The notes: generated by a model not told the origin, from the letters alone. A DNA stretch of 47,816 nucleotides from Pseudomonadota bacterium (GCA_021795395.1 JAJYPN010000019.1:1-47816), one strand, 5' to 3'; positions 9,583-21,713 are shown, numbered from the stretch's first letter. A program made the numbers and translations.

Positions 9583-10766
9583 TTACCATGCAAAATATAA
9601 CCATACTGGGGGCAACGGGGACAATAGGTGAAAGCACTCTGGACGTGGTCGCGCGGCATCCCGATCGGTTCAGGGTAGTCGCCTTGACCGCCAGTACGCA
9701 ACTGGAAAAGCTGGTCGCGCAGTGTCGCCGGTTTCAACCGCGTCATGCCGTCGTGCTTGATGAAGTCAGTGCAATCCGTTTGCGGCGCCTGCTGGCGCAG
9801 GAGGGTCTGGCGACGGAAGTCCTGTTCGGTATCGATGACCTGGCACACGTCGCTTCCCTGCCCGAAGTCGATACGGTTATGGCGGCGATCGTCGGTTCTG
9901 CCGGTTTGCGGCCAGCAATGGCTGCTGCGTACGCCGGTAAACGGATATTGCTGGCAAACAAGGAAACACTGGTCATGGCGGGCAGTCTGTTCATGCAGGC
10001 CGTAGCGCGTGGCGGCGCAGAACTGCTGCCGATAGACAGTGAACATAACGCCATTTTCCAGGCTTTGCCTCGCGAATTCAACGGCGATCTGGCTGCCAGC
10101 GGAGTCCGCCGGATACTGCTGACCGCATCGGGCGGTCCGTTCCGTACCACGCCGCTGGAGGACTTGCCGTTCGTGACTCCCGAACAGGCCTGCGCGCACC
10201 CCAATTGGGTAATGGGAAAAAAAATATCCGTCGATTCGGCGACGATGATGAACAAGGGGCTGGAGGTGATCGAAGCGCGCTGGCTGTTCAATGCTCAGCC
10301 TGATCAGATCGAAGTATTGATACATCCGCAAAGCGTCGTTCATTCGATGGTGGACTATCTGGACGGCTCGGTGATCGCGCAGCTCGGCAATCCCGATATG
10401 CGCACGCCGATTGCGTATGCGCTGGGTTTCCCGGAACGCATCGAATCGGGGGTGTCGGCGCTGGACCTGATCGGACGTGCCCTGACTTTCGAAGCCCCGG
10501 ATTATGAGCGGTTCCCGTGCCTCAAGCTCGCATACGACGCATTGGCGCAGGGTGGAATGTTGCCGGCGGCGTTAAATGCCGCTAATGAAGAGGCGGTAGC
10601 GGCGTATCTTGCCGGCGCAATCGGCTATAGCCGGATTGCCGCCGCCATAGAATACGCGTTGAGCCGAACTCTGTCCGGCGAGCCGGGCGAACTGGACGAT
10701 CTGATCGAAGCCGACGCCCAGGCGCGGCGCGACGCCAGAGCGTTTCTGGCGAAACGGGCAGCGTGA
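9579..10766 (+). CDS. dxr: 1-deoxy-D-xylulose 5-phosphate reductoisomerase
   Basis: 395 aa, the NADPH-dependent second step of the MEP isoprenoid pathway. It supplies IPP/DMAPP used by the upstream uppS product. The NADPH-binding loop is [14 protein letters not shown] at the N-terminus. [12 protein letters not shown], the metal site [12 protein letters not shown] and the substrate-binding [14 protein letters not shown] are in order. It overlaps cdsA by an ATGA junction and runs into rseP with another overlap. Confidence 0.97.
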   Translation: MITMQNITILGATGTIGESTLDVVARHPDRFRVVALTASTQLEKLVAQCRRFQPRHAVVLDEVSAIRLRRLLAQEGLATEVLFGIDDLAHVASLPEVDTVMAAIVGSAGLRPAMAAAYAGKRILLANKETLVMAGSLFMQAVARGGAELLPIDSEHNAIFQALPREFNGDLAASGVRRILLTASGGPFRTTPLEDLPFVTPEQACAHPNWVMGKKISVDSATMMNKGLEVIEARWLFNAQPDQIEVLIHPQSVVHSMVDYLDGSVIAQLGNPDMRTPIAYALGFPERIESGVSALDLIGRALTFEAPDYERFPCLKLAYDALAQGGMLPAALNAANEEAVAAYLAGAIGYSRIAAAIEYALSRTLSGEPGELDDLIEADAQARRDARAFLAKRAA

Positions 10767-12118
10767 TGCATATATTGACTACGCCGCTCGCCTTTGTTTG
10801 CGCGTTAGGCATTTTGGTGACGATACACGAATTCGGCCATTATCTGGCTGCACGCTGGGTCGGCGTAAAAGTACTGCGCTTTTCCGTGGGTTTCGGCAAA
10901 CCATTGATAACCTGTTATTGGGGCAGCGATGCGACGGCATGGTCGATCGCGGTAATTCCCCTGGGCGGTTTTGTAAAAATGCTGGATGAACGCGAAGGTC
11001 CGGTAGCGGCGTCGGAAACGAGCAGGGCTTTCAACCGGCAGACACCGGCCGCCAGAATCGCGATCGTCGCCGCCGGACCCATAGCCAATCTGTTTTTGGC
11101 GGTTTTATTGTATTGGGCCTTGTTTCTGCATGGCGTACCCGCGATCAAGCCGATATTGGCCGAGCCGCCTGCCGCTACGGCGGCGGCCTACGCAGGCTTG
11201 CATCGCGGCGATGAAATTCGCTCTATCGCAGAGGAACCGGTGCGCAGTTGGGCCGACGTGAACTGGGCGTTATTGCGCCATACGCCGTCGTCGTTGCCCT
11301 TGCAGATCAAGCTCGCAGATGGCCGTTCAGCCAGACTCGATACGGAAAACATCCGTATCGGAGAAGGTAAAACCGATCTTGCCGAACAGGCGGGTTTGAG
11401 GTTGTTCGATCCGCCGATGCCGCCCCGAATCGGGCAACTGTTGCCAAACAGTATCGCGCTGCACGCCGGTTTGCAAGTGGGCGACACAATAACCGCGATC
11501 GATGGCGTTCCGATACGCCAGTGGCCGGATTTCGTCCAGGCAGTGCGCAGCCACCCTGGCCGGCGCCTGATGTTGACTGTGCAGCGCGATGGCCGCTTGT
11601 TTAATCTCGGCCTGGTGCCCGCGGCAATTCGCGATCAGCAGCTGACGATAGGCAAGATCGGCGCCGGACCGGAATTCGACGAACATACTTTCAGAGGTAT
11701 GCTGACTGAATTGCACTATTCGTTCGTCGGTGCATTTGACGAAGCGGTCGTCAAAACCTGGGAGACCGCCGCGTTGAACCTGTCGATGATGGGACGCATG
11801 TTGACCGGCGACCTGTCCTGGCACAATTTATCGGGGCCGCTCACCATAGCCGATTATGCCGGACAATCGGCGCGCAGCGGCTGGATGACCTTTATCGGAT
11901 TTATCGCAACCGTCAGCATAAGTCTGGGCGTGCTGAATTTATTGCCGATACCCTTATTGGATGGGGGGCATTTGATGTATTATATAGTCGAGATTATAAG
12001 AGGCGCACCGGTGTCCGAACGGATCATGATGTTAGGGCAGCGTTTCGGCTTGGCGGCGCTCCTGACCTTGATGCTTTTTGCTTTTTATAACGACATTACT
12101 CGTTTGTTTGGTTCCTGA
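10763..12118 (+). CDS. rseP: RIP site-2 zinc protease RseP
   Basis: 451 aa inner-membrane metalloprotease. HEFGH (residues 22-26) in the first transmembrane helix and the C-terminal LDGGH loop ([11 protein letters not shown]) make the zinc site. Two PDZ-like modules lie between, around AGLHRGDEI and AGLQVGDTI. In gammaproteobacteria it cleaves RseA to activate sigma-E and clears signal peptides, which fits its place directly before bamA. The start is GTG at 10763 inside the dxr stop, or ATG at 10766. Confidence 0.95.
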   Translation: MMHILTTPLAFVCALGILVTIHEFGHYLAARWVGVKVLRFSVGFGKPLITCYWGSDATAWSIAVIPLGGFVKMLDEREGPVAASETSRAFNRQTPAARIAIVAAGPIANLFLAVLLYWALFLHGVPAIKPILAEPPAATAAAYAGLHRGDEIRSIAEEPVRSWADVNWALLRHTPSSLPLQIKLADGRSARLDTENIRIGEGKTDLAEQAGLRLFDPPMPPRIGQLLPNSIALHAGLQVGDTITAIDGVPIRQWPDFVQAVRSHPGRRLMLTVQRDGRLFNLGLVPAAIRDQQLTIGKIGAGPEFDEHTFRGMLTELHYSFVGAFDEAVVKTWETAALNLSMMGRMLTGDLSWHNLSGPLTIADYAGQSARSGWMTFIGFIATVSISLGVLNLLPIPLLDGGHLMYYIVEIIRGAPVSERIMMLGQRFGLAALLTLMLFAFYNDITRLFGS

Positions 12119-12120
12119 TA

Positions 12121-14415
12121 ATGCAAAACAAAATCGCTGCGGCACTGGTAACTGGTATGTGGGCAATTTCAGCTCACGCAATGGATAGTTTTGTAGTCAA
12201 GGATATACGTCTGGAAGGCTTGCAGCGCACCGAAGCAGGTACCGTTTTCAGCTATCTTCCTGTCAAGGTAGGAGAGACGCTCGACGCCGACAAGGCTGCC
12301 GCCGCGATCAAGGCACTGTACGCGACAGGCTTTTTCAAGGATGTCAAGCTCGAAGAACAGAACGGAGTGCTTATCGTTGTCTTGCAGGAACGCCCGGCTA
12401 TCGCCAAGATCGATATTGCGGGAAGCAAGGAATTTACATCCGACCAGATCAAGGACGGTCTGAAACAGTCCGGTATCGTTGAAGGCAGGATTTTCGATAA
12501 GGCAACGCTGGATCGAGCCGCCCAGGAGATCCGCCGTTTATATTATAGCCACGGTCGCTATGCAGTCAAGGTGGAAACCACGGTTACACCGATGAAACGC
12601 AACCGTGTCGCCATCAACTTCAATATCAACGACGGCGACGTTGCAAAAATTAAACAAATCAACATAATAGGCAACAAATCGTTCACCGAAAAACAGTTGC
12701 AGGATGCGATCCTGTTACGCAAGCCCGGCTGGTTTACCTGGTATACCAAAAACGATCAATATTCCAAGGAAAAACTGGCCAAGGACCTGGAATCCCTCAA
12801 ATCGTATTATCTGAATCGCGGTTACCTGGAATTCAATATCGATTCTTCCCAGGTGTCGATTACGCCTGACAAGCGCGACATTTATGTCACCATCAATATT
12901 ACCGAAGGCCCGAAATATACGGTATCCGGCATCAAGCTTGCCGGAGAAATGATGGCGCCCGAAACGGAGTTGAGAAAACTTATCGATATTCAGCCAGGCG
13001 ATGTTTTTTCGCGGGAAAAGGTAACGCAGGCATCGAAAAAAATCGGCGATCGCCTGGGTAACGACGGCTATGCGTTTGCGAATGTAAATGCCTCGCCCGA
13101 AGTCGACAAGGACAAGCATACGGTTGCATTCACCTTTTTTGTGGATTCCGGTCGCAGGGTATATGTTCGGCATATCAATATCAAGGGCAATACACGGACT
13201 CGCGACGAAGTGGTACGGCGCGAATTTCGCCAGATGGAAGGGGCATGGTACGCCGCCGACCAGGTTCAGCGCTCCCGTGAACGCGTGGAACGGCTCGGAT
13301 TCTTCAACGATATCAATGTGGAAACTCCCCCCGTCAAGGACACCAAGGATCAGGTCGACGTGAATATGAGTGTCACTGAAATCCCGACAGGCAGCATCAT
13401 GGTCGGCGCTGGATTCGCTTCGCAGGAAGGTTTGATACTGTCGGGCTCCATTTCGCAGAATAATCTGTTCGGCAGCGGCAATTCGCTGACGGCGACAGTC
13501 AGCACCGGCATTTTCAATAAAATATATTCGGTATCGTATACCAATCCCTATTTTACGCCGGACGGTGTCAGCGTGGGCTACGACGTTTATGAAAACGTGA
13601 CCGATACCACCGCCCTGTATATGCTGTCGCCGTACAAAAATACCACGAAAGGGATAGGCGCGCGGTGGGGGATTCCATTGAACGAAAAGGATACGCTCAG
13701 TCTGGGGCTGGCCTATGAAGCGGTACATCTGGATGTATACCCTACCAGTCCCCTGCAATATCAGCAATTCGTGACGCAGAACGGTAACTATACCGATACG
13801 GTGCGCCTCGATCTCGGTTGGGCGCGGGATAGCCGCGATAGCCTGATTTATCCGACGCAGGGAATGCTGGAAAGGGTGTATGCGCAATTCGGCGTGCCTC
13901 CAGGCAGCCTGGATTATTATAAAATTTCATATCAGCAGCAATGGTTCGATCCCCTGAGCAAAACCTTCACCCTGATGCTGAACGGTCAACTGGGTATCGG
14001 TGGCGGTTATAACGGTCAAACGCTGCCTTTCTTCCAGAATTTTTATGCCGGCGGTGTGGGTTCGGTGCGCGGTTACGATATCGGAACGATAGGACCGCAC
14101 TATTTTGATCCGGTTTCGGGTCAATATCTGGCGTTGGGCGGTAACAAAAGTCTCGTGGTGAACGCTGAATTGCTCTTTCCCATGCCGGGCATGCCGGACA
14201 ATAAATCGGTACGATTGAGCGTGTTTGTCGACGGCGGTGATATCTGGGGTCCTGGTGATACGTTCGCGACCGAGCCCATGCGGTATTCCACCGGTGTGGC
14301 CGTAAACTGGATATCGCCGGTCGGACCGCTGAAATTCAGTTTGGCGCAGGCGCTCAATCCCCAGCCCTACGACCAGAAAGCGGCGTTCCAGTTTGCGTTG
14401 GGCCAGGTTTTCTAA
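12121..14415 (+). CDS. bamA: Outer membrane protein assembly factor BamA
   Basis: 764 aa Omp85 protein, the core of the BAM complex that inserts beta-barrels. A short signal peptide ends near AHA-MD. Five POTRA domains follow (about 22-420), then a 16-strand barrel. The conserved L6 VRGY motif appears in [10 protein letters not shown], and the chain ends in aromatic F as barrels do. The ATG follows the rseP stop after two bases. The next gene is the periplasmic chaperone skp, which delivers substrates to it. Confidence 0.97.
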   Translation: MQNKIAAALVTGMWAISAHAMDSFVVKDIRLEGLQRTEAGTVFSYLPVKVGETLDADKAAAAIKALYATGFFKDVKLEEQNGVLIVVLQERPAIAKIDIAGSKEFTSDQIKDGLKQSGIVEGRIFDKATLDRAAQEIRRLYYSHGRYAVKVETTVTPMKRNRVAINFNINDGDVAKIKQINIIGNKSFTEKQLQDAILLRKPGWFTWYTKNDQYSKEKLAKDLESLKSYYLNRGYLEFNIDSSQVSITPDKRDIYVTINITEGPKYTVSGIKLAGEMMAPETELRKLIDIQPGDVFSREKVTQASKKIGDRLGNDGYAFANVNASPEVDKDKHTVAFTFFVDSGRRVYVRHINIKGNTRTRDEVVRREFRQMEGAWYAADQVQRSRERVERLGFFNDINVETPPVKDTKDQVDVNMSVTEIPTGSIMVGAGFASQEGLILSGSISQNNLFGSGNSLTATVSTGIFNKIYSVSYTNPYFTPDGVSVGYDVYENVTDTTALYMLSPYKNTTKGIGARWGIPLNEKDTLSLGLAYEAVHLDVYPTSPLQYQQFVTQNGNYTDTVRLDLGWARDSRDSLIYPTQGMLERVYAQFGVPPGSLDYYKISYQQQWFDPLSKTFTLMLNGQLGIGGGYNGQTLPFFQNFYAGGVGSVRGYDIGTIGPHYFDPVSGQYLALGGNKSLVVNAELLFPMPGMPDNKSVRLSVFVDGGDIWGPGDTFATEPMRYSTGVAVNWISPVGPLKFSLAQALNPQPYDQKAAFQFALGQVF

Positions 14416-14426
14416 GGAGCGATATC

Positions 14427-14924
14427 TTGGCGACTCGATGGCTAAAAGCGTATTTGGCGGTATTTCTGTTATTGGCCAGCCACCAGGCGATGGCGGATAT
14501 GAAGATCGGTTTCGTCAATACCGAACGCGTGTTCCGCGAAGCGCCCATTGCCATTGCGGCACAAAAGCGGTTGGAGAAGGAATTTGCTCCGCGCGATGCA
14601 GAATTGCAAAAAATGGCCAAACAGGCCCGCGATCTGCAAAGCCAGCTGGAAAAGGGCAGCGCGACGCTCAGCGATAATGACAGACGAAGCAAGGAACGCG
14701 ATCTGGCCAACCTCAACCGCGAATACCAGCGCCTGTTACGCGAATTCCGCGAGGATCTGAACGTGCGCCGCAACGAGGAATTGACCAAGGTACAGGATCG
14801 CGCGCGCAAGGCGATCCAGAGTTACGGCGAGTCGGAAAAATACGACGTGATTTTGGAAGATGCGATTTATTTCAGCCCGAAAATCGACATCACCGATCAT
14901 ATCATACATATGCTGGCGCAATAA
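14427..14924 (+). CDS. skp: Periplasmic chaperone Skp/OmpH family
   Basis: 165 aa. The signal peptide [14 protein letters not shown] is cleaved before [13 protein letters not shown], the typical mature start of OmpH/Skp. A long charged coiled-coil region (about 45-125) forms the tentacles of the trimer that carries unfolded outer-membrane proteins. The start is TTG. GGAG at about 14415-14418 sits roughly 8 bases ahead, and the only later in-frame starts would remove the signal peptide. It lies between bamA and lpxD, the usual order. Confidence 0.92.
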   Translation: MATRWLKAYLAVFLLLASHQAMADMKIGFVNTERVFREAPIAIAAQKRLEKEFAPRDAELQKMAKQARDLQSQLEKGSATLSDNDRRSKERDLANLNREYQRLLREFREDLNVRRNEELTKVQDRARKAIQSYGESEKYDVILEDAIYFSPKIDITDHIIHMLAQ

Positions 14925-14932
14925 GGTTTAAT

Positions 14933-15973
14933 GTGCCCATGACAGCTTATACCCTTGCCGAACTGATAGCACGGTTTGGCGGAGAAATTCGCGGCGATCC
15001 GCGTACTTCCGTCAGCCAGGTCGCAAGTCTGGCTCATGCCGGCAGCGGACAATTGGCTTTTGCGGCGCATTCGCGTTACCGCGATCAATTGCAGGCAAGT
15101 CAGGCGGAAGCGTTGATCGTGAGCCCGGATCTCGCCGACGTCTGCGATAAACCGAGAATAATCGCCACCAACCCCTACGCTTATTTCGCCAGGGCATCGG
15201 CGTTATTCAATCCGCCGCTACGCGGCGAACCGGGCATTCATCGCACGGCGAGCGTGCATGCTTCCGCACGGATAGGCGCCGACGTGAATATCGCCGCCAA
15301 CGCGGTAATCGAGCGCGATGCAGTGATCGGTGCACGCTCGGTCATCGGCGCCGGCAGCGTCATCGGAACCGGCAGCGTCATCGGAGACGATGCGCTGATT
15401 TATGCGAATGTAACGGTTTACCATGATTGCGTCATCGGCGACCGGGTGATATTGCATTCTGGTTGCGTGATCGGAGCCGACGGCTTCGGCCTGGCGCCGG
15501 AAGCGGGACGCTGGATCAAAATTCCCCAGATCGGACGCGTCATGATCGGCAACGATGTGGAAATCGGCGCCAATACGACCATCGATCGCGGCGCGCTGGA
15601 CGATACCGTCGTTCATGATGGAGTCAAGCTGGATAATCAGATTCAGGTTGCGCACAATGTACAAATCGGCGAGCATACCGCCATTGCCGCCTGCACGGGA
15701 ATCGCGGGGAGCGCAAAAATTGGCGCGCATTGCACGATAGGCGGTGCAGCGATGATTTTCGGTCATATCGATATCGCCGATGGCGTGAATATATCGACGA
15801 ATACGTTGATCACCAAATCCTTGACCAAAGCCGGAACGTATACATCGGCATTGCCGTTCTCCGAACACAGCGTATGGTTGAAGAACGCAGTACAGATGCG
15901 TCATCTCGATAGCATGGCAAAACGCTTGAGCGCATTGGAAAAGCAGATGGACGCAACGGAGAAAAAAGAATGA
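14933..15973 (+). CDS. lpxD: UDP-3-O-(3-hydroxyacyl)glucosamine N-acyltransferase
   Basis: 346 aa, third step of lipid A synthesis. The N-terminal uridine-binding domain (about 1-105) is followed by a left-handed beta-helix of isoleucine-rich hexapeptide repeats (about 105-300, such as [18 protein letters not shown]), then a C-terminal helix. The catalytic His region [16 protein letters not shown] is intact. GTG at 14933 has AAGG 6 bases ahead. ATG at 14939 is the alternative. The end overlaps fabZ by an ATGA-type junction. Confidence 0.96.
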   Translation: MPMTAYTLAELIARFGGEIRGDPRTSVSQVASLAHAGSGQLAFAAHSRYRDQLQASQAEALIVSPDLADVCDKPRIIATNPYAYFARASALFNPPLRGEPGIHRTASVHASARIGADVNIAANAVIERDAVIGARSVIGAGSVIGTGSVIGDDALIYANVTVYHDCVIGDRVILHSGCVIGADGFGLAPEAGRWIKIPQIGRVMIGNDVEIGANTTIDRGALDDTVVHDGVKLDNQIQVAHNVQIGEHTAIAACTGIAGSAKIGAHCTIGGAAMIFGHIDIADGVNISTNTLITKSLTKAGTYTSALPFSEHSVWLKNAVQMRHLDSMAKRLSALEKQMDATEKKE

Positions 15974-16407
15974 ATAGCATGGAAATCAGTGAAATCATGG
16001 CATACCTGCCGCACCGCTACCCGTTTTTGCTGGTAGACCGAGTAACGAGCCTGGAGCCGGGGAAATGTATCGTTGCGATCAAGAACGTGTCCATGAACGA
16101 ACCCTTTTTTGCCGGGCATTTCCCCAAGCATCCTGTCATGCCCGGCGTACTGGTACTCGAAGCGCTGGCGCAGGCTGCCGCGCTGTTATCGTTCAAAACG
16201 GTAGGCAATCCCCCAGACAGCGATGCGATCGTCTATTTCGCCGGCATCAATGCGGCTCGCTTTAAAAAACCGGTTGTTCCTGGAGATCAGCTGGTCTTGC
16301 ACGTTGAAATCCTCAGGAATCTGAAGGGCATATGGAAATATGCGAGCTACGCTGAAGTAGCAGGCCACCGTGTCGCGGAAGCGGAAATGATGGCAACCTT
16401 ACGTTAA
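15970..16407 (+). CDS. fabZ: 3-hydroxyacyl-ACP dehydratase FabZ
   Basis: 145 aa hot-dog-fold enzyme of fatty acid elongation. It competes with lpxA for 3-hydroxyacyl-ACP, which explains their shared operon. Signatures are [32 protein letters not shown] (catalytic His and Glu) and a C-terminal substrate tunnel. It overlaps lpxD and ends two bases before lpxA. Confidence 0.97.
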   Translation: MNSMEISEIMAYLPHRYPFLLVDRVTSLEPGKCIVAIKNVSMNEPFFAGHFPKHPVMPGVLVLEALAQAAALLSFKTVGNPPDSDAIVYFAGINAARFKKPVVPGDQLVLHVEILRNLKGIWKYASYAEVAGHRVAEAEMMATLR

Positions 16408-16409
16408 TC

Positions 16410-17192
16410 ATGAAATCGACAACGATACATCAGACGGCTATGGTTCATCCCGATGCACAGATCGGCAAGCATGTGCACATCGGCGCCTATAGCATAATCG
16501 GCAAGGATGTCGTCATAGGCGACGGTACGGATATCGGCCCGCACGTAGTGATCAACGGGCATACCCGAATCGGCCAGGATAACAGGATATTCCAGTTTTG
16601 CTCTTTGGGAGAGATTCCGCAGGATAAAAAATATGCAGGGGAACCAACTCAGCTGGAAATAGGCGATCGTAATGTCATCCGCGAATTCTGCACCTTTAAT
16701 CTCGGCACTGTACAGGATACCGGCGTCACGCGTATAGGCGACGACAACTGGATCATGGCTTACGTTCATATCGCACATGACTGCCAGGTGGCGAATCATA
16801 CGACATTCTCCAACAATGCCTCGCTGGCGGGGCATGTCCACATCGGCGATTATGCAACACTGGGCGGTTTTACCGGCGTGCATCAGTTCTGCCGCATCGG
16901 CGCGCACGTCATGACCGGCATTTCCAGCGTGGTGGTCAAGGATATTCCTGCGTACGTCATGGCAGCCGGTCAGCCTGCGACGCCGCACGGGATCAATGCG
17001 GAAGGATTGAAACGGCGGGGGTTTTCGGCACAGGCGCTGGCCGGATTGAAACGCGCATACAAGATCCTGTACCGTAAGGGATTGACGCTGAGCGAAGCGC
17101 AAGCGGAATTGCGGGTTTTGGCCGATGAAATCCCGGAAATAGAGCCTTTGCTGGCATTCCTGTCGCAGTCCGAGCGCGGAATCATACGATAA
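16410..17192 (+). CDS. lpxA: UDP-N-acetylglucosamine acyltransferase
   Basis: 260 aa, first acylation of lipid A. Left-handed beta-helix repeats occupy about residues 8-190 ([18 protein letters not shown]). The conserved HIAHDCQV holds the catalytic His, and [12 protein letters not shown] is the family-specific loop. The C-terminal helical region (about 195-260) is full. The stop directly abuts the lpxB start. Confidence 0.97.
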   Translation: MKSTTIHQTAMVHPDAQIGKHVHIGAYSIIGKDVVIGDGTDIGPHVVINGHTRIGQDNRIFQFCSLGEIPQDKKYAGEPTQLEIGDRNVIREFCTFNLGTVQDTGVTRIGDDNWIMAYVHIAHDCQVANHTTFSNNASLAGHVHIGDYATLGGFTGVHQFCRIGAHVMTGISSVVVKDIPAYVMAAGQPATPHGINAEGLKRRGFSAQALAGLKRAYKILYRKGLTLSEAQAELRVLADEIPEIEPLLAFLSQSERGIIR

Positions 17193-18353
17193 ATGGCCGC
17201 AAACAGACCGCCGCGGATCGCCATCGTAGCTGGAGAGCCTTCGGGCGATCTGTTGGGCAGTCATCTCATTGCGGCATTGCGGGCGCGTTGTCCGGGCGCG
17301 GAATTCTACGGTATCGCCGGACCCAAGATGATCTTCGCCGGTGCGCGGACGCTGTTCTCCATGGAAAAGCTCTCGGTCAACGGTTATGTCGAGGTCATAC
17401 GTCATTTACCCGAATTACTGGCGATACGGCGAAAACTCAAGCAGGCCATTCTTGCCGATCCTCCCGATTTATTTATAGGCATCGATGCGCCGGATTTTAA
17501 TTTTTCCCTGGAAATCGCTCTGAAGGCGCGCGGCATTCCGACGATACATTACGTCAGTCCTTCCATTTGGGCATGGCGGGGCGAACGCATAAAAAAAATT
17601 GCGCGCGCCGTGTCGCAGATGCTGGTCGTTTTTCCATTCGAAGAAGCGATCTACCGCAAGGCCGGTATACCGGTGACCTATGTCGGCCATCCCCTGGCGG
17701 ATCTATTGCCGGAACAGCCGGATCGTCTGGCAGTCAGGAAACGCCTGGGCATGGCGACCGACGCCAGGATTATCGCGCTATTGCCCGGCAGCAGAGTCAG
17801 CGAGCTTAATCAACATGCGCAGTTATTCATAGAAACCGCTCAGCTGCTCGAAGCGCGGCATCCCGGCATCCGTTTTGTAACTCCGCTCGTCAATCGCGAA
17901 ACCAGAGAGATTTTCACCAAGGCCTTGCATGAGTACCCCCGCCCGCCATCAATACAAATCATGATAGGCCATGCCGATTATGCGATGATCGCCGCTGATC
18001 TGATATTGGTGGCGTCGGGAACGGCAACGCTGGAAGCGGCGCTGCTGCAACGGCCCATGGTAATCACGTATCGGGTGCCTAAACTGACGGCATGGCTGAT
18101 GCGTAAACGCGCTTACCTGCCGTGGGTCGGGCTTCCCAATATTCTGGCCAATCGCGGCCTGGTACCGGAATTACTGCAAGAGCGGGCGACGCCTGAGAAA
18201 CTGGCTGAAGCGCTTGATAATCTGCTGACCGACAGCAATCTGTGCCGGGAAATGGAAATCGAATTCGCCCGGCAATACCGCAGTCTGAAACAGAATACGG
18301 CGGCAAGGATGGCTGTGGCAGTGATGCCGTATCTGGAGGGAAAATGCGGCTGA
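17193..18353 (+). CDS. lpxB: Lipid-A-disaccharide synthase
   Basis: 386 aa GT-B-type glycosyltransferase at the inner-membrane face. It condenses UDP-diacylglucosamine with lipid X. Signatures are [12 protein letters not shown] at the N-terminus, [35 protein letters not shown] and [10 protein letters not shown]. There is no gap from lpxA. The last 10 bases overlap rnhB, whose Shine-Dalgarno is inside lpxB. Confidence 0.97.
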   Translation: MAANRPPRIAIVAGEPSGDLLGSHLIAALRARCPGAEFYGIAGPKMIFAGARTLFSMEKLSVNGYVEVIRHLPELLAIRRKLKQAILADPPDLFIGIDAPDFNFSLEIALKARGIPTIHYVSPSIWAWRGERIKKIARAVSQMLVVFPFEEAIYRKAGIPVTYVGHPLADLLPEQPDRLAVRKRLGMATDARIIALLPGSRVSELNQHAQLFIETAQLLEARHPGIRFVTPLVNRETREIFTKALHEYPRPPSIQIMIGHADYAMIAADLILVASGTATLEAALLQRPMVITYRVPKLTAWLMRKRAYLPWVGLPNILANRGLVPELLQERATPEKLAEALDNLLTDSNLCREMEIEFARQYRSLKQNTAARMAVAVMPYLEGKCG

Positions 18354-18940
18354 TCTGCGGGGTTGACGAAGCGGGCAGGGGACCGCTGGCGGGACCGGTT
18401 TACGCAGCAGCCGTGATACTCCATCCTGATAAGCCCATAGCGGGTTTGAATGACTCCAAGAAATTGAGTGCACAACGGCGGGACGAACTCGAAGTGCAAA
18501 TTCTCAACTGCGCCCATGCCTATGCGGTCAGTTTTGCGACCGTCGCCGAAATCGACCGCATAAATATATTGCAGGCTTCCTTACTGGCCATGCGTCGCGC
18601 TATCATGGCATTATGCGTGATGCCCGACGAGGTTCTGGTCGACGGTTTGCATTGTCCGAAAATCGCCGTGCCGAGTCGCGCCATTGTCCAGGGGGATGCG
18701 CTGGAACCCGCCATTTCCGCCGCGTCGATCCTGGCCAAGACCGCACGCGACCGGGAACTGCGCCGATTGCACGATATTTATCCGCAATACGGATTCGATC
18801 AGCACAAAGGTTATCCAACTGCAATGCATCTGGAGGCGTTGGAGGAATTCGGTATCTGTCCTGAGCACAGATTAAGCTATGCGCCGGTGAAGCTCATCGT
18901 GCAACGGGATCTGTTCGATTACAGCGAATTCGAATTCTGA
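18344..18940 (+). CDS. rnhB: Ribonuclease HII
   Basis: 198 aa. It nicks RNA in RNA-DNA hybrids and starts ribonucleotide excision. [16 protein letters not shown] holds the first catalytic Asp-Glu and the GRG motif. [17 protein letters not shown] and the C-terminal HKGYPT are also present. I place the start at the ATG after GGAGGG. A longer in-frame opening back to 18242 lies in lpxB and has no RNase HII similarity. This is the last gene of the big cluster. Confidence 0.95.
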   Translation: MRLICGVDEAGRGPLAGPVYAAAVILHPDKPIAGLNDSKKLSAQRRDELEVQILNCAHAYAVSFATVAEIDRINILQASLLAMRRAIMALCVMPDEVLVDGLHCPKIAVPSRAIVQGDALEPAISAASILAKTARDRELRRLHDIYPQYGFDQHKGYPTAMHLEALEEFGICPEHRLSYAPVKLIVQRDLFDYSEFEF

Positions 18941-18967
18941 ATTCGGCATTTTACGTAAAGGGAAAAC

Positions 18968-19414
18968 ATGATAGTGGCGAAATTTTTACATGTAATGAGC
19001 GTAGTGATCTGGGTAGGCGGCATGTTTTTTGCGTATGTGGCGTTACGACCGGTAGCCGCCGAGCGCCTCGAACCGCCGCAGCGGCTGAATCTGTGGGAAG
19101 GCGTGTTCAGCCGGTTTTTCACCTGGGTCTGGCTGGCTGTCGCGCTGCTGCTCGGCAGCGGACTGTATATGATGGCGCAACTGGGTAAGCCGCCGGTGTA
19201 TGTCATGATGATGTTCGGTCTAGGGACCCTGATGATGTTGCTGTATGCGCATGTCTTTTTTGCACCGTACCAGCGATTGAAACGGGCGGTTGCCGCGCAG
19301 GACTGGCCGGCTGGCGGTGTTGCTTTAGCGCAGATACGAAAAGCGGTGGGTATCAATTTATTGCTCGGTCTGCTGACTGTCACCGTGGCAACGCTGGGTG
19401 TTTATCTGGGGTAG
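18968..19414 (+). CDS. CopD-domain membrane protein
   Basis: 148 aa with four predicted transmembrane helices (about 3-25, 50-70, 78-100, 122-146). The start LHVMSVVIWVGGMFFAYVALRP is typical of the CopD/putative copper export domain family found as stand-alone small proteins in betaproteobacteria. A role in copper movement is family knowledge, not shown here, since no CopC partner is nearby. It is 27 bases after rnhB and convergent with the TonB receptor gene. Confidence 0.75.
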   Translation: MIVAKFLHVMSVVIWVGGMFFAYVALRPVAAERLEPPQRLNLWEGVFSRFFTWVWLAVALLLGSGLYMMAQLGKPPVYVMMMFGLGTLMMLLYAHVFFAPYQRLKRAVAAQDWPAGGVALAQIRKAVGINLLLGLLTVTVATLGVYLG

Positions 19415-19440
19415 GCAGGGCCTTCATGACCCGGTGGGAT

Positions 19441-19470
19441 CGCAGCCGTCCACGAATGCTGACGGCTGCG
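19441..19470. terminator. Bidirectional hairpin between convergent genes
   Basis: CGCAGCCGTC and GACGGCTGCG form a perfect 10-bp stem with a 10-base loop. It lies between the ends of the CopD-like gene (plus) and the TonB receptor gene (minus). No U-tract follows on either strand, so termination efficiency is uncertain. Position and stability favour a shared transcription end. Confidence 0.5.
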
Positions 19471-19475
19471 CGGGA

Positions 19476-21686
19476 TTACATATTTATCGCAAAAGTCAGC
19501 TCAAAACTGCGACCCGGTAAGGTGTAATACATCGCATTGTTGTTGGCATCGTAAGTACCGAGCGCAAAAATACTCTGATTGTTGAACACATTATTGATCT
19601 GGAACCCGATGTTGGCGTCCTTGGCCCAGCTGGCAAAATGCTTGATGGTATAGCTGCTGGCAAAGTTGGTGATGGCATACGCACCGAGCGGTATGGTCTG
19701 GCCTACGTCGCCGTAACGCGAACTGACGAATTTGGTAAGTAAGGACGCATAGACCGGCCCCTGGTTGTAAATTACGCCGGCAGCCGCGGTATGTTCCGGA
19801 GCATCCGGCAGCCACAGATTATTTGTGTTCTGTTTGGCGCTGTTGAAGGAATAATTGCCGTAGAGGCTGTAGCCCTGGCCCAGGTAATAGGTATCTTCCG
19901 TCTCGAACCCCTGATACGTCGCGCCGCCGACGTTGGTGTATATGGTGGCGTTCTGGATGGGTGTGGCGACCTGTTTGTTATTGAAATCAATCTTGTATAA
20001 ATCGGCGGACAGGGTCATGCGTTTGCTCGACCAGGTGGTGCCGATCTGATAGTTCATGGTCGTTTCCGGATTGACTGTGTTCAGATCGACATTCGCCTGA
20101 TAAAAGGTGCTGAGGTTGGGTGCCTGGAATCCCTTGGCGATTTGCAGATAGGCCGACCAGTCCTTTTCGATCGCGTAATGCGCGGTCAAGGCAGGAAGCA
20201 CGGCGCTCCAGGTTGCACTCCCGTTATACGGCAAATTGGTGCCCTGAATATTCGTCGCGTCTACGCTGCGGGTAAACGAGGAATATTTGATGCCTGGGGT
20301 GATGATCAACGCGCTCGTCGCTTGCCAGGCGTAGTCGATATACGGCTGGAAGCTGGTAAGGCTGTCGTTCATCAGCCGGTCGATCGGACTTGGAGCGCCG
20401 GTCAGCGGATTGGTATTGATGTAATTGAACCCGCCGCCATTGGTCCAGTCGATCTCGAATTGCGAGCGGCTGTTGGTTTGATGGTCGATCCATGCGCCCA
20501 GATTCAGATAGCCGGAACCGATTGCGTCGGACAGCCGCAGTATGTCGCCGAAGGAGCGGTAGTCCATGCTCATCCGGTTGCCGGGCACGTCATTGGGGTT
20601 CAGTGTGCCGTTGGCGTTAGTGGTGCCGTTAGGCAGTGCGCCGCCCGGATCGGAACCGCTGAAGCCATTGTGGTTGTAGGCGTAAGTGTAGAGTTTGTTG
20701 TCGATGTGCCAGCTGCCTTGCTGCGATTGTAAACCGATGTATTCGAAATCGGTGCGTATCTGATCGTAATTGTAGCCGGCGAAGTTCTGACTGTTGATAT
20801 CTTCGTTCAACCCGTAATTATTGCCGTATTTCTGCAGATTGGCGAGCGTGGTGCCGGCTGCTACGTTCTGATGCAGATTGTTTTGCATCGCCACCAGGGT
20901 CAGCAAGGTATTGTCGCCTATCGGTTTGGTGAATTTGACGAACAGATTGGCGCGCTGTTGCGCGGCATTGGTCAGATAACCGTCGGTGGAAAATTTCTTG
21001 TAATCGATGAAGGCGCTGGCATCGCCGTAATTATGCATGATGCCGGTGTCGTATTCCACGCCTTCGAGATGGGTATTGAAGCTGCCGACGGAAGCATATG
21101 GCGTGAAAGTCGGAGTCGTCAACGGGTCCTTGGAGGTGACGGCTATGGTGCCGCCGAAGGTCGCGTTACCGATATTGCTGGCGTCGCCCGGGCCGCGATC
21201 GACAGCGATGCTGCCGGTATCCTGAGGCATGAAATAGGAAGTGGAATGCTGGGTGAAATCGTTCGAATCGCCCCACGGGATGCCATCGAACGTGACGTTA
21301 TACTGTCCGTTCTGGAAGCCGCGCAGGAAGGGGCCGCCCGATTGCGACTCCATGCCGCCGGGACCGTTCGGGTCGACGCTCCACATGCTCGGCGAGATCT
21401 GGGCGATGTCGGGATAATTGGCAGCAGGGCCGGCGTTTTCTTCGATATAATGTCGGTTGATGATGGATACCGGCTCGGTGTCTGTGAGCGAGCCTTGCGT
21501 AGGTGCCTGATAGGGCGCGGAGGCGGGATCATTGCTGCCGTCCGCGGCATTGGCGCCACTACCCTGTACCGTCCCCAGGTCCGTGGCATCTTGGGCGGAT
21601 GCCATATGCGCACCCGCTACCAGAATACTGCCCAACATCAGGCGCGCCAATACGTTAAGCCGATAATTTTTCCGGTTTTTCATCAT
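19476..21686 (-). CDS. TonB-dependent outer-membrane receptor
   Basis: 736 aa. The signal peptide ends at ASA-QD (about residue 31). A plug domain (about 70-200) contains the GGPFLRGFQNGQYNVTFDGIPWGD segment and NATFGGTIAVTSK. A 22-strand barrel follows, rich in aromatic/Gly/Asn strands. It would import a scarce ligand (iron chelate, other metal or organic) using TonB energy. There is no siderophore gene, ExbB/D or TonB nearby, so the ligand is unknown. Shine-Dalgarno AAGGGAG lies 6 bases ahead. Its promoter carries an inverted repeat (21724-21742). Confidence 0.88.
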   Translation of the reverse strand: MMKNRKNYRLNVLARLMLGSILVAGAHMASAQDATDLGTVQGSGANAADGSNDPASAPYQAPTQGSLTDTEPVSIINRHYIEENAGPAANYPDIAQISPSMWSVDPNGPGGMESQSGGPFLRGFQNGQYNVTFDGIPWGDSNDFTQHSTSYFMPQDTGSIAVDRGPGDASNIGNATFGGTIAVTSKDPLTTPTFTPYASVGSFNTHLEGVEYDTGIMHNYGDASAFIDYKKFSTDGYLTNAAQQRANLFVKFTKPIGDNTLLTLVAMQNNLHQNVAAGTTLANLQKYGNNYGLNEDINSQNFAGYNYDQIRTDFEYIGLQSQQGSWHIDNKLYTYAYNHNGFSGSDPGGALPNGTTNANGTLNPNDVPGNRMSMDYRSFGDILRLSDAIGSGYLNLGAWIDHQTNSRSQFEIDWTNGGGFNYINTNPLTGAPSPIDRLMNDSLTSFQPYIDYAWQATSALIITPGIKYSSFTRSVDATNIQGTNLPYNGSATWSAVLPALTAHYAIEKDWSAYLQIAKGFQAPNLSTFYQANVDLNTVNPETTMNYQIGTTWSSKRMTLSADLYKIDFNNKQVATPIQNATIYTNVGGATYQGFETEDTYYLGQGYSLYGNYSFNSAKQNTNNLWLPDAPEHTAAAGVIYNQGPVYASLLTKFVSSRYGDVGQTIPLGAYAITNFASSYTIKHFASWAKDANIGFQINNVFNNQSIFALGTYDANNNAMYYTLPGRSFELTFAINM

Positions 21687-21713
21687 TGATTGCTCCCTTG
21701 ATTCAAAAAAGTT

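Noticed and set aside
12715..13887. 390-codon ORF antisense to bamA
   Set aside because: bamA on the other strand is complete and conserved. The antisense frame stays open only because of codon bias.
18242..18343. Upstream extension of rnhB
   Set aside because: It is within lpxB. A GGAGGG site marks the ATG at 18344.
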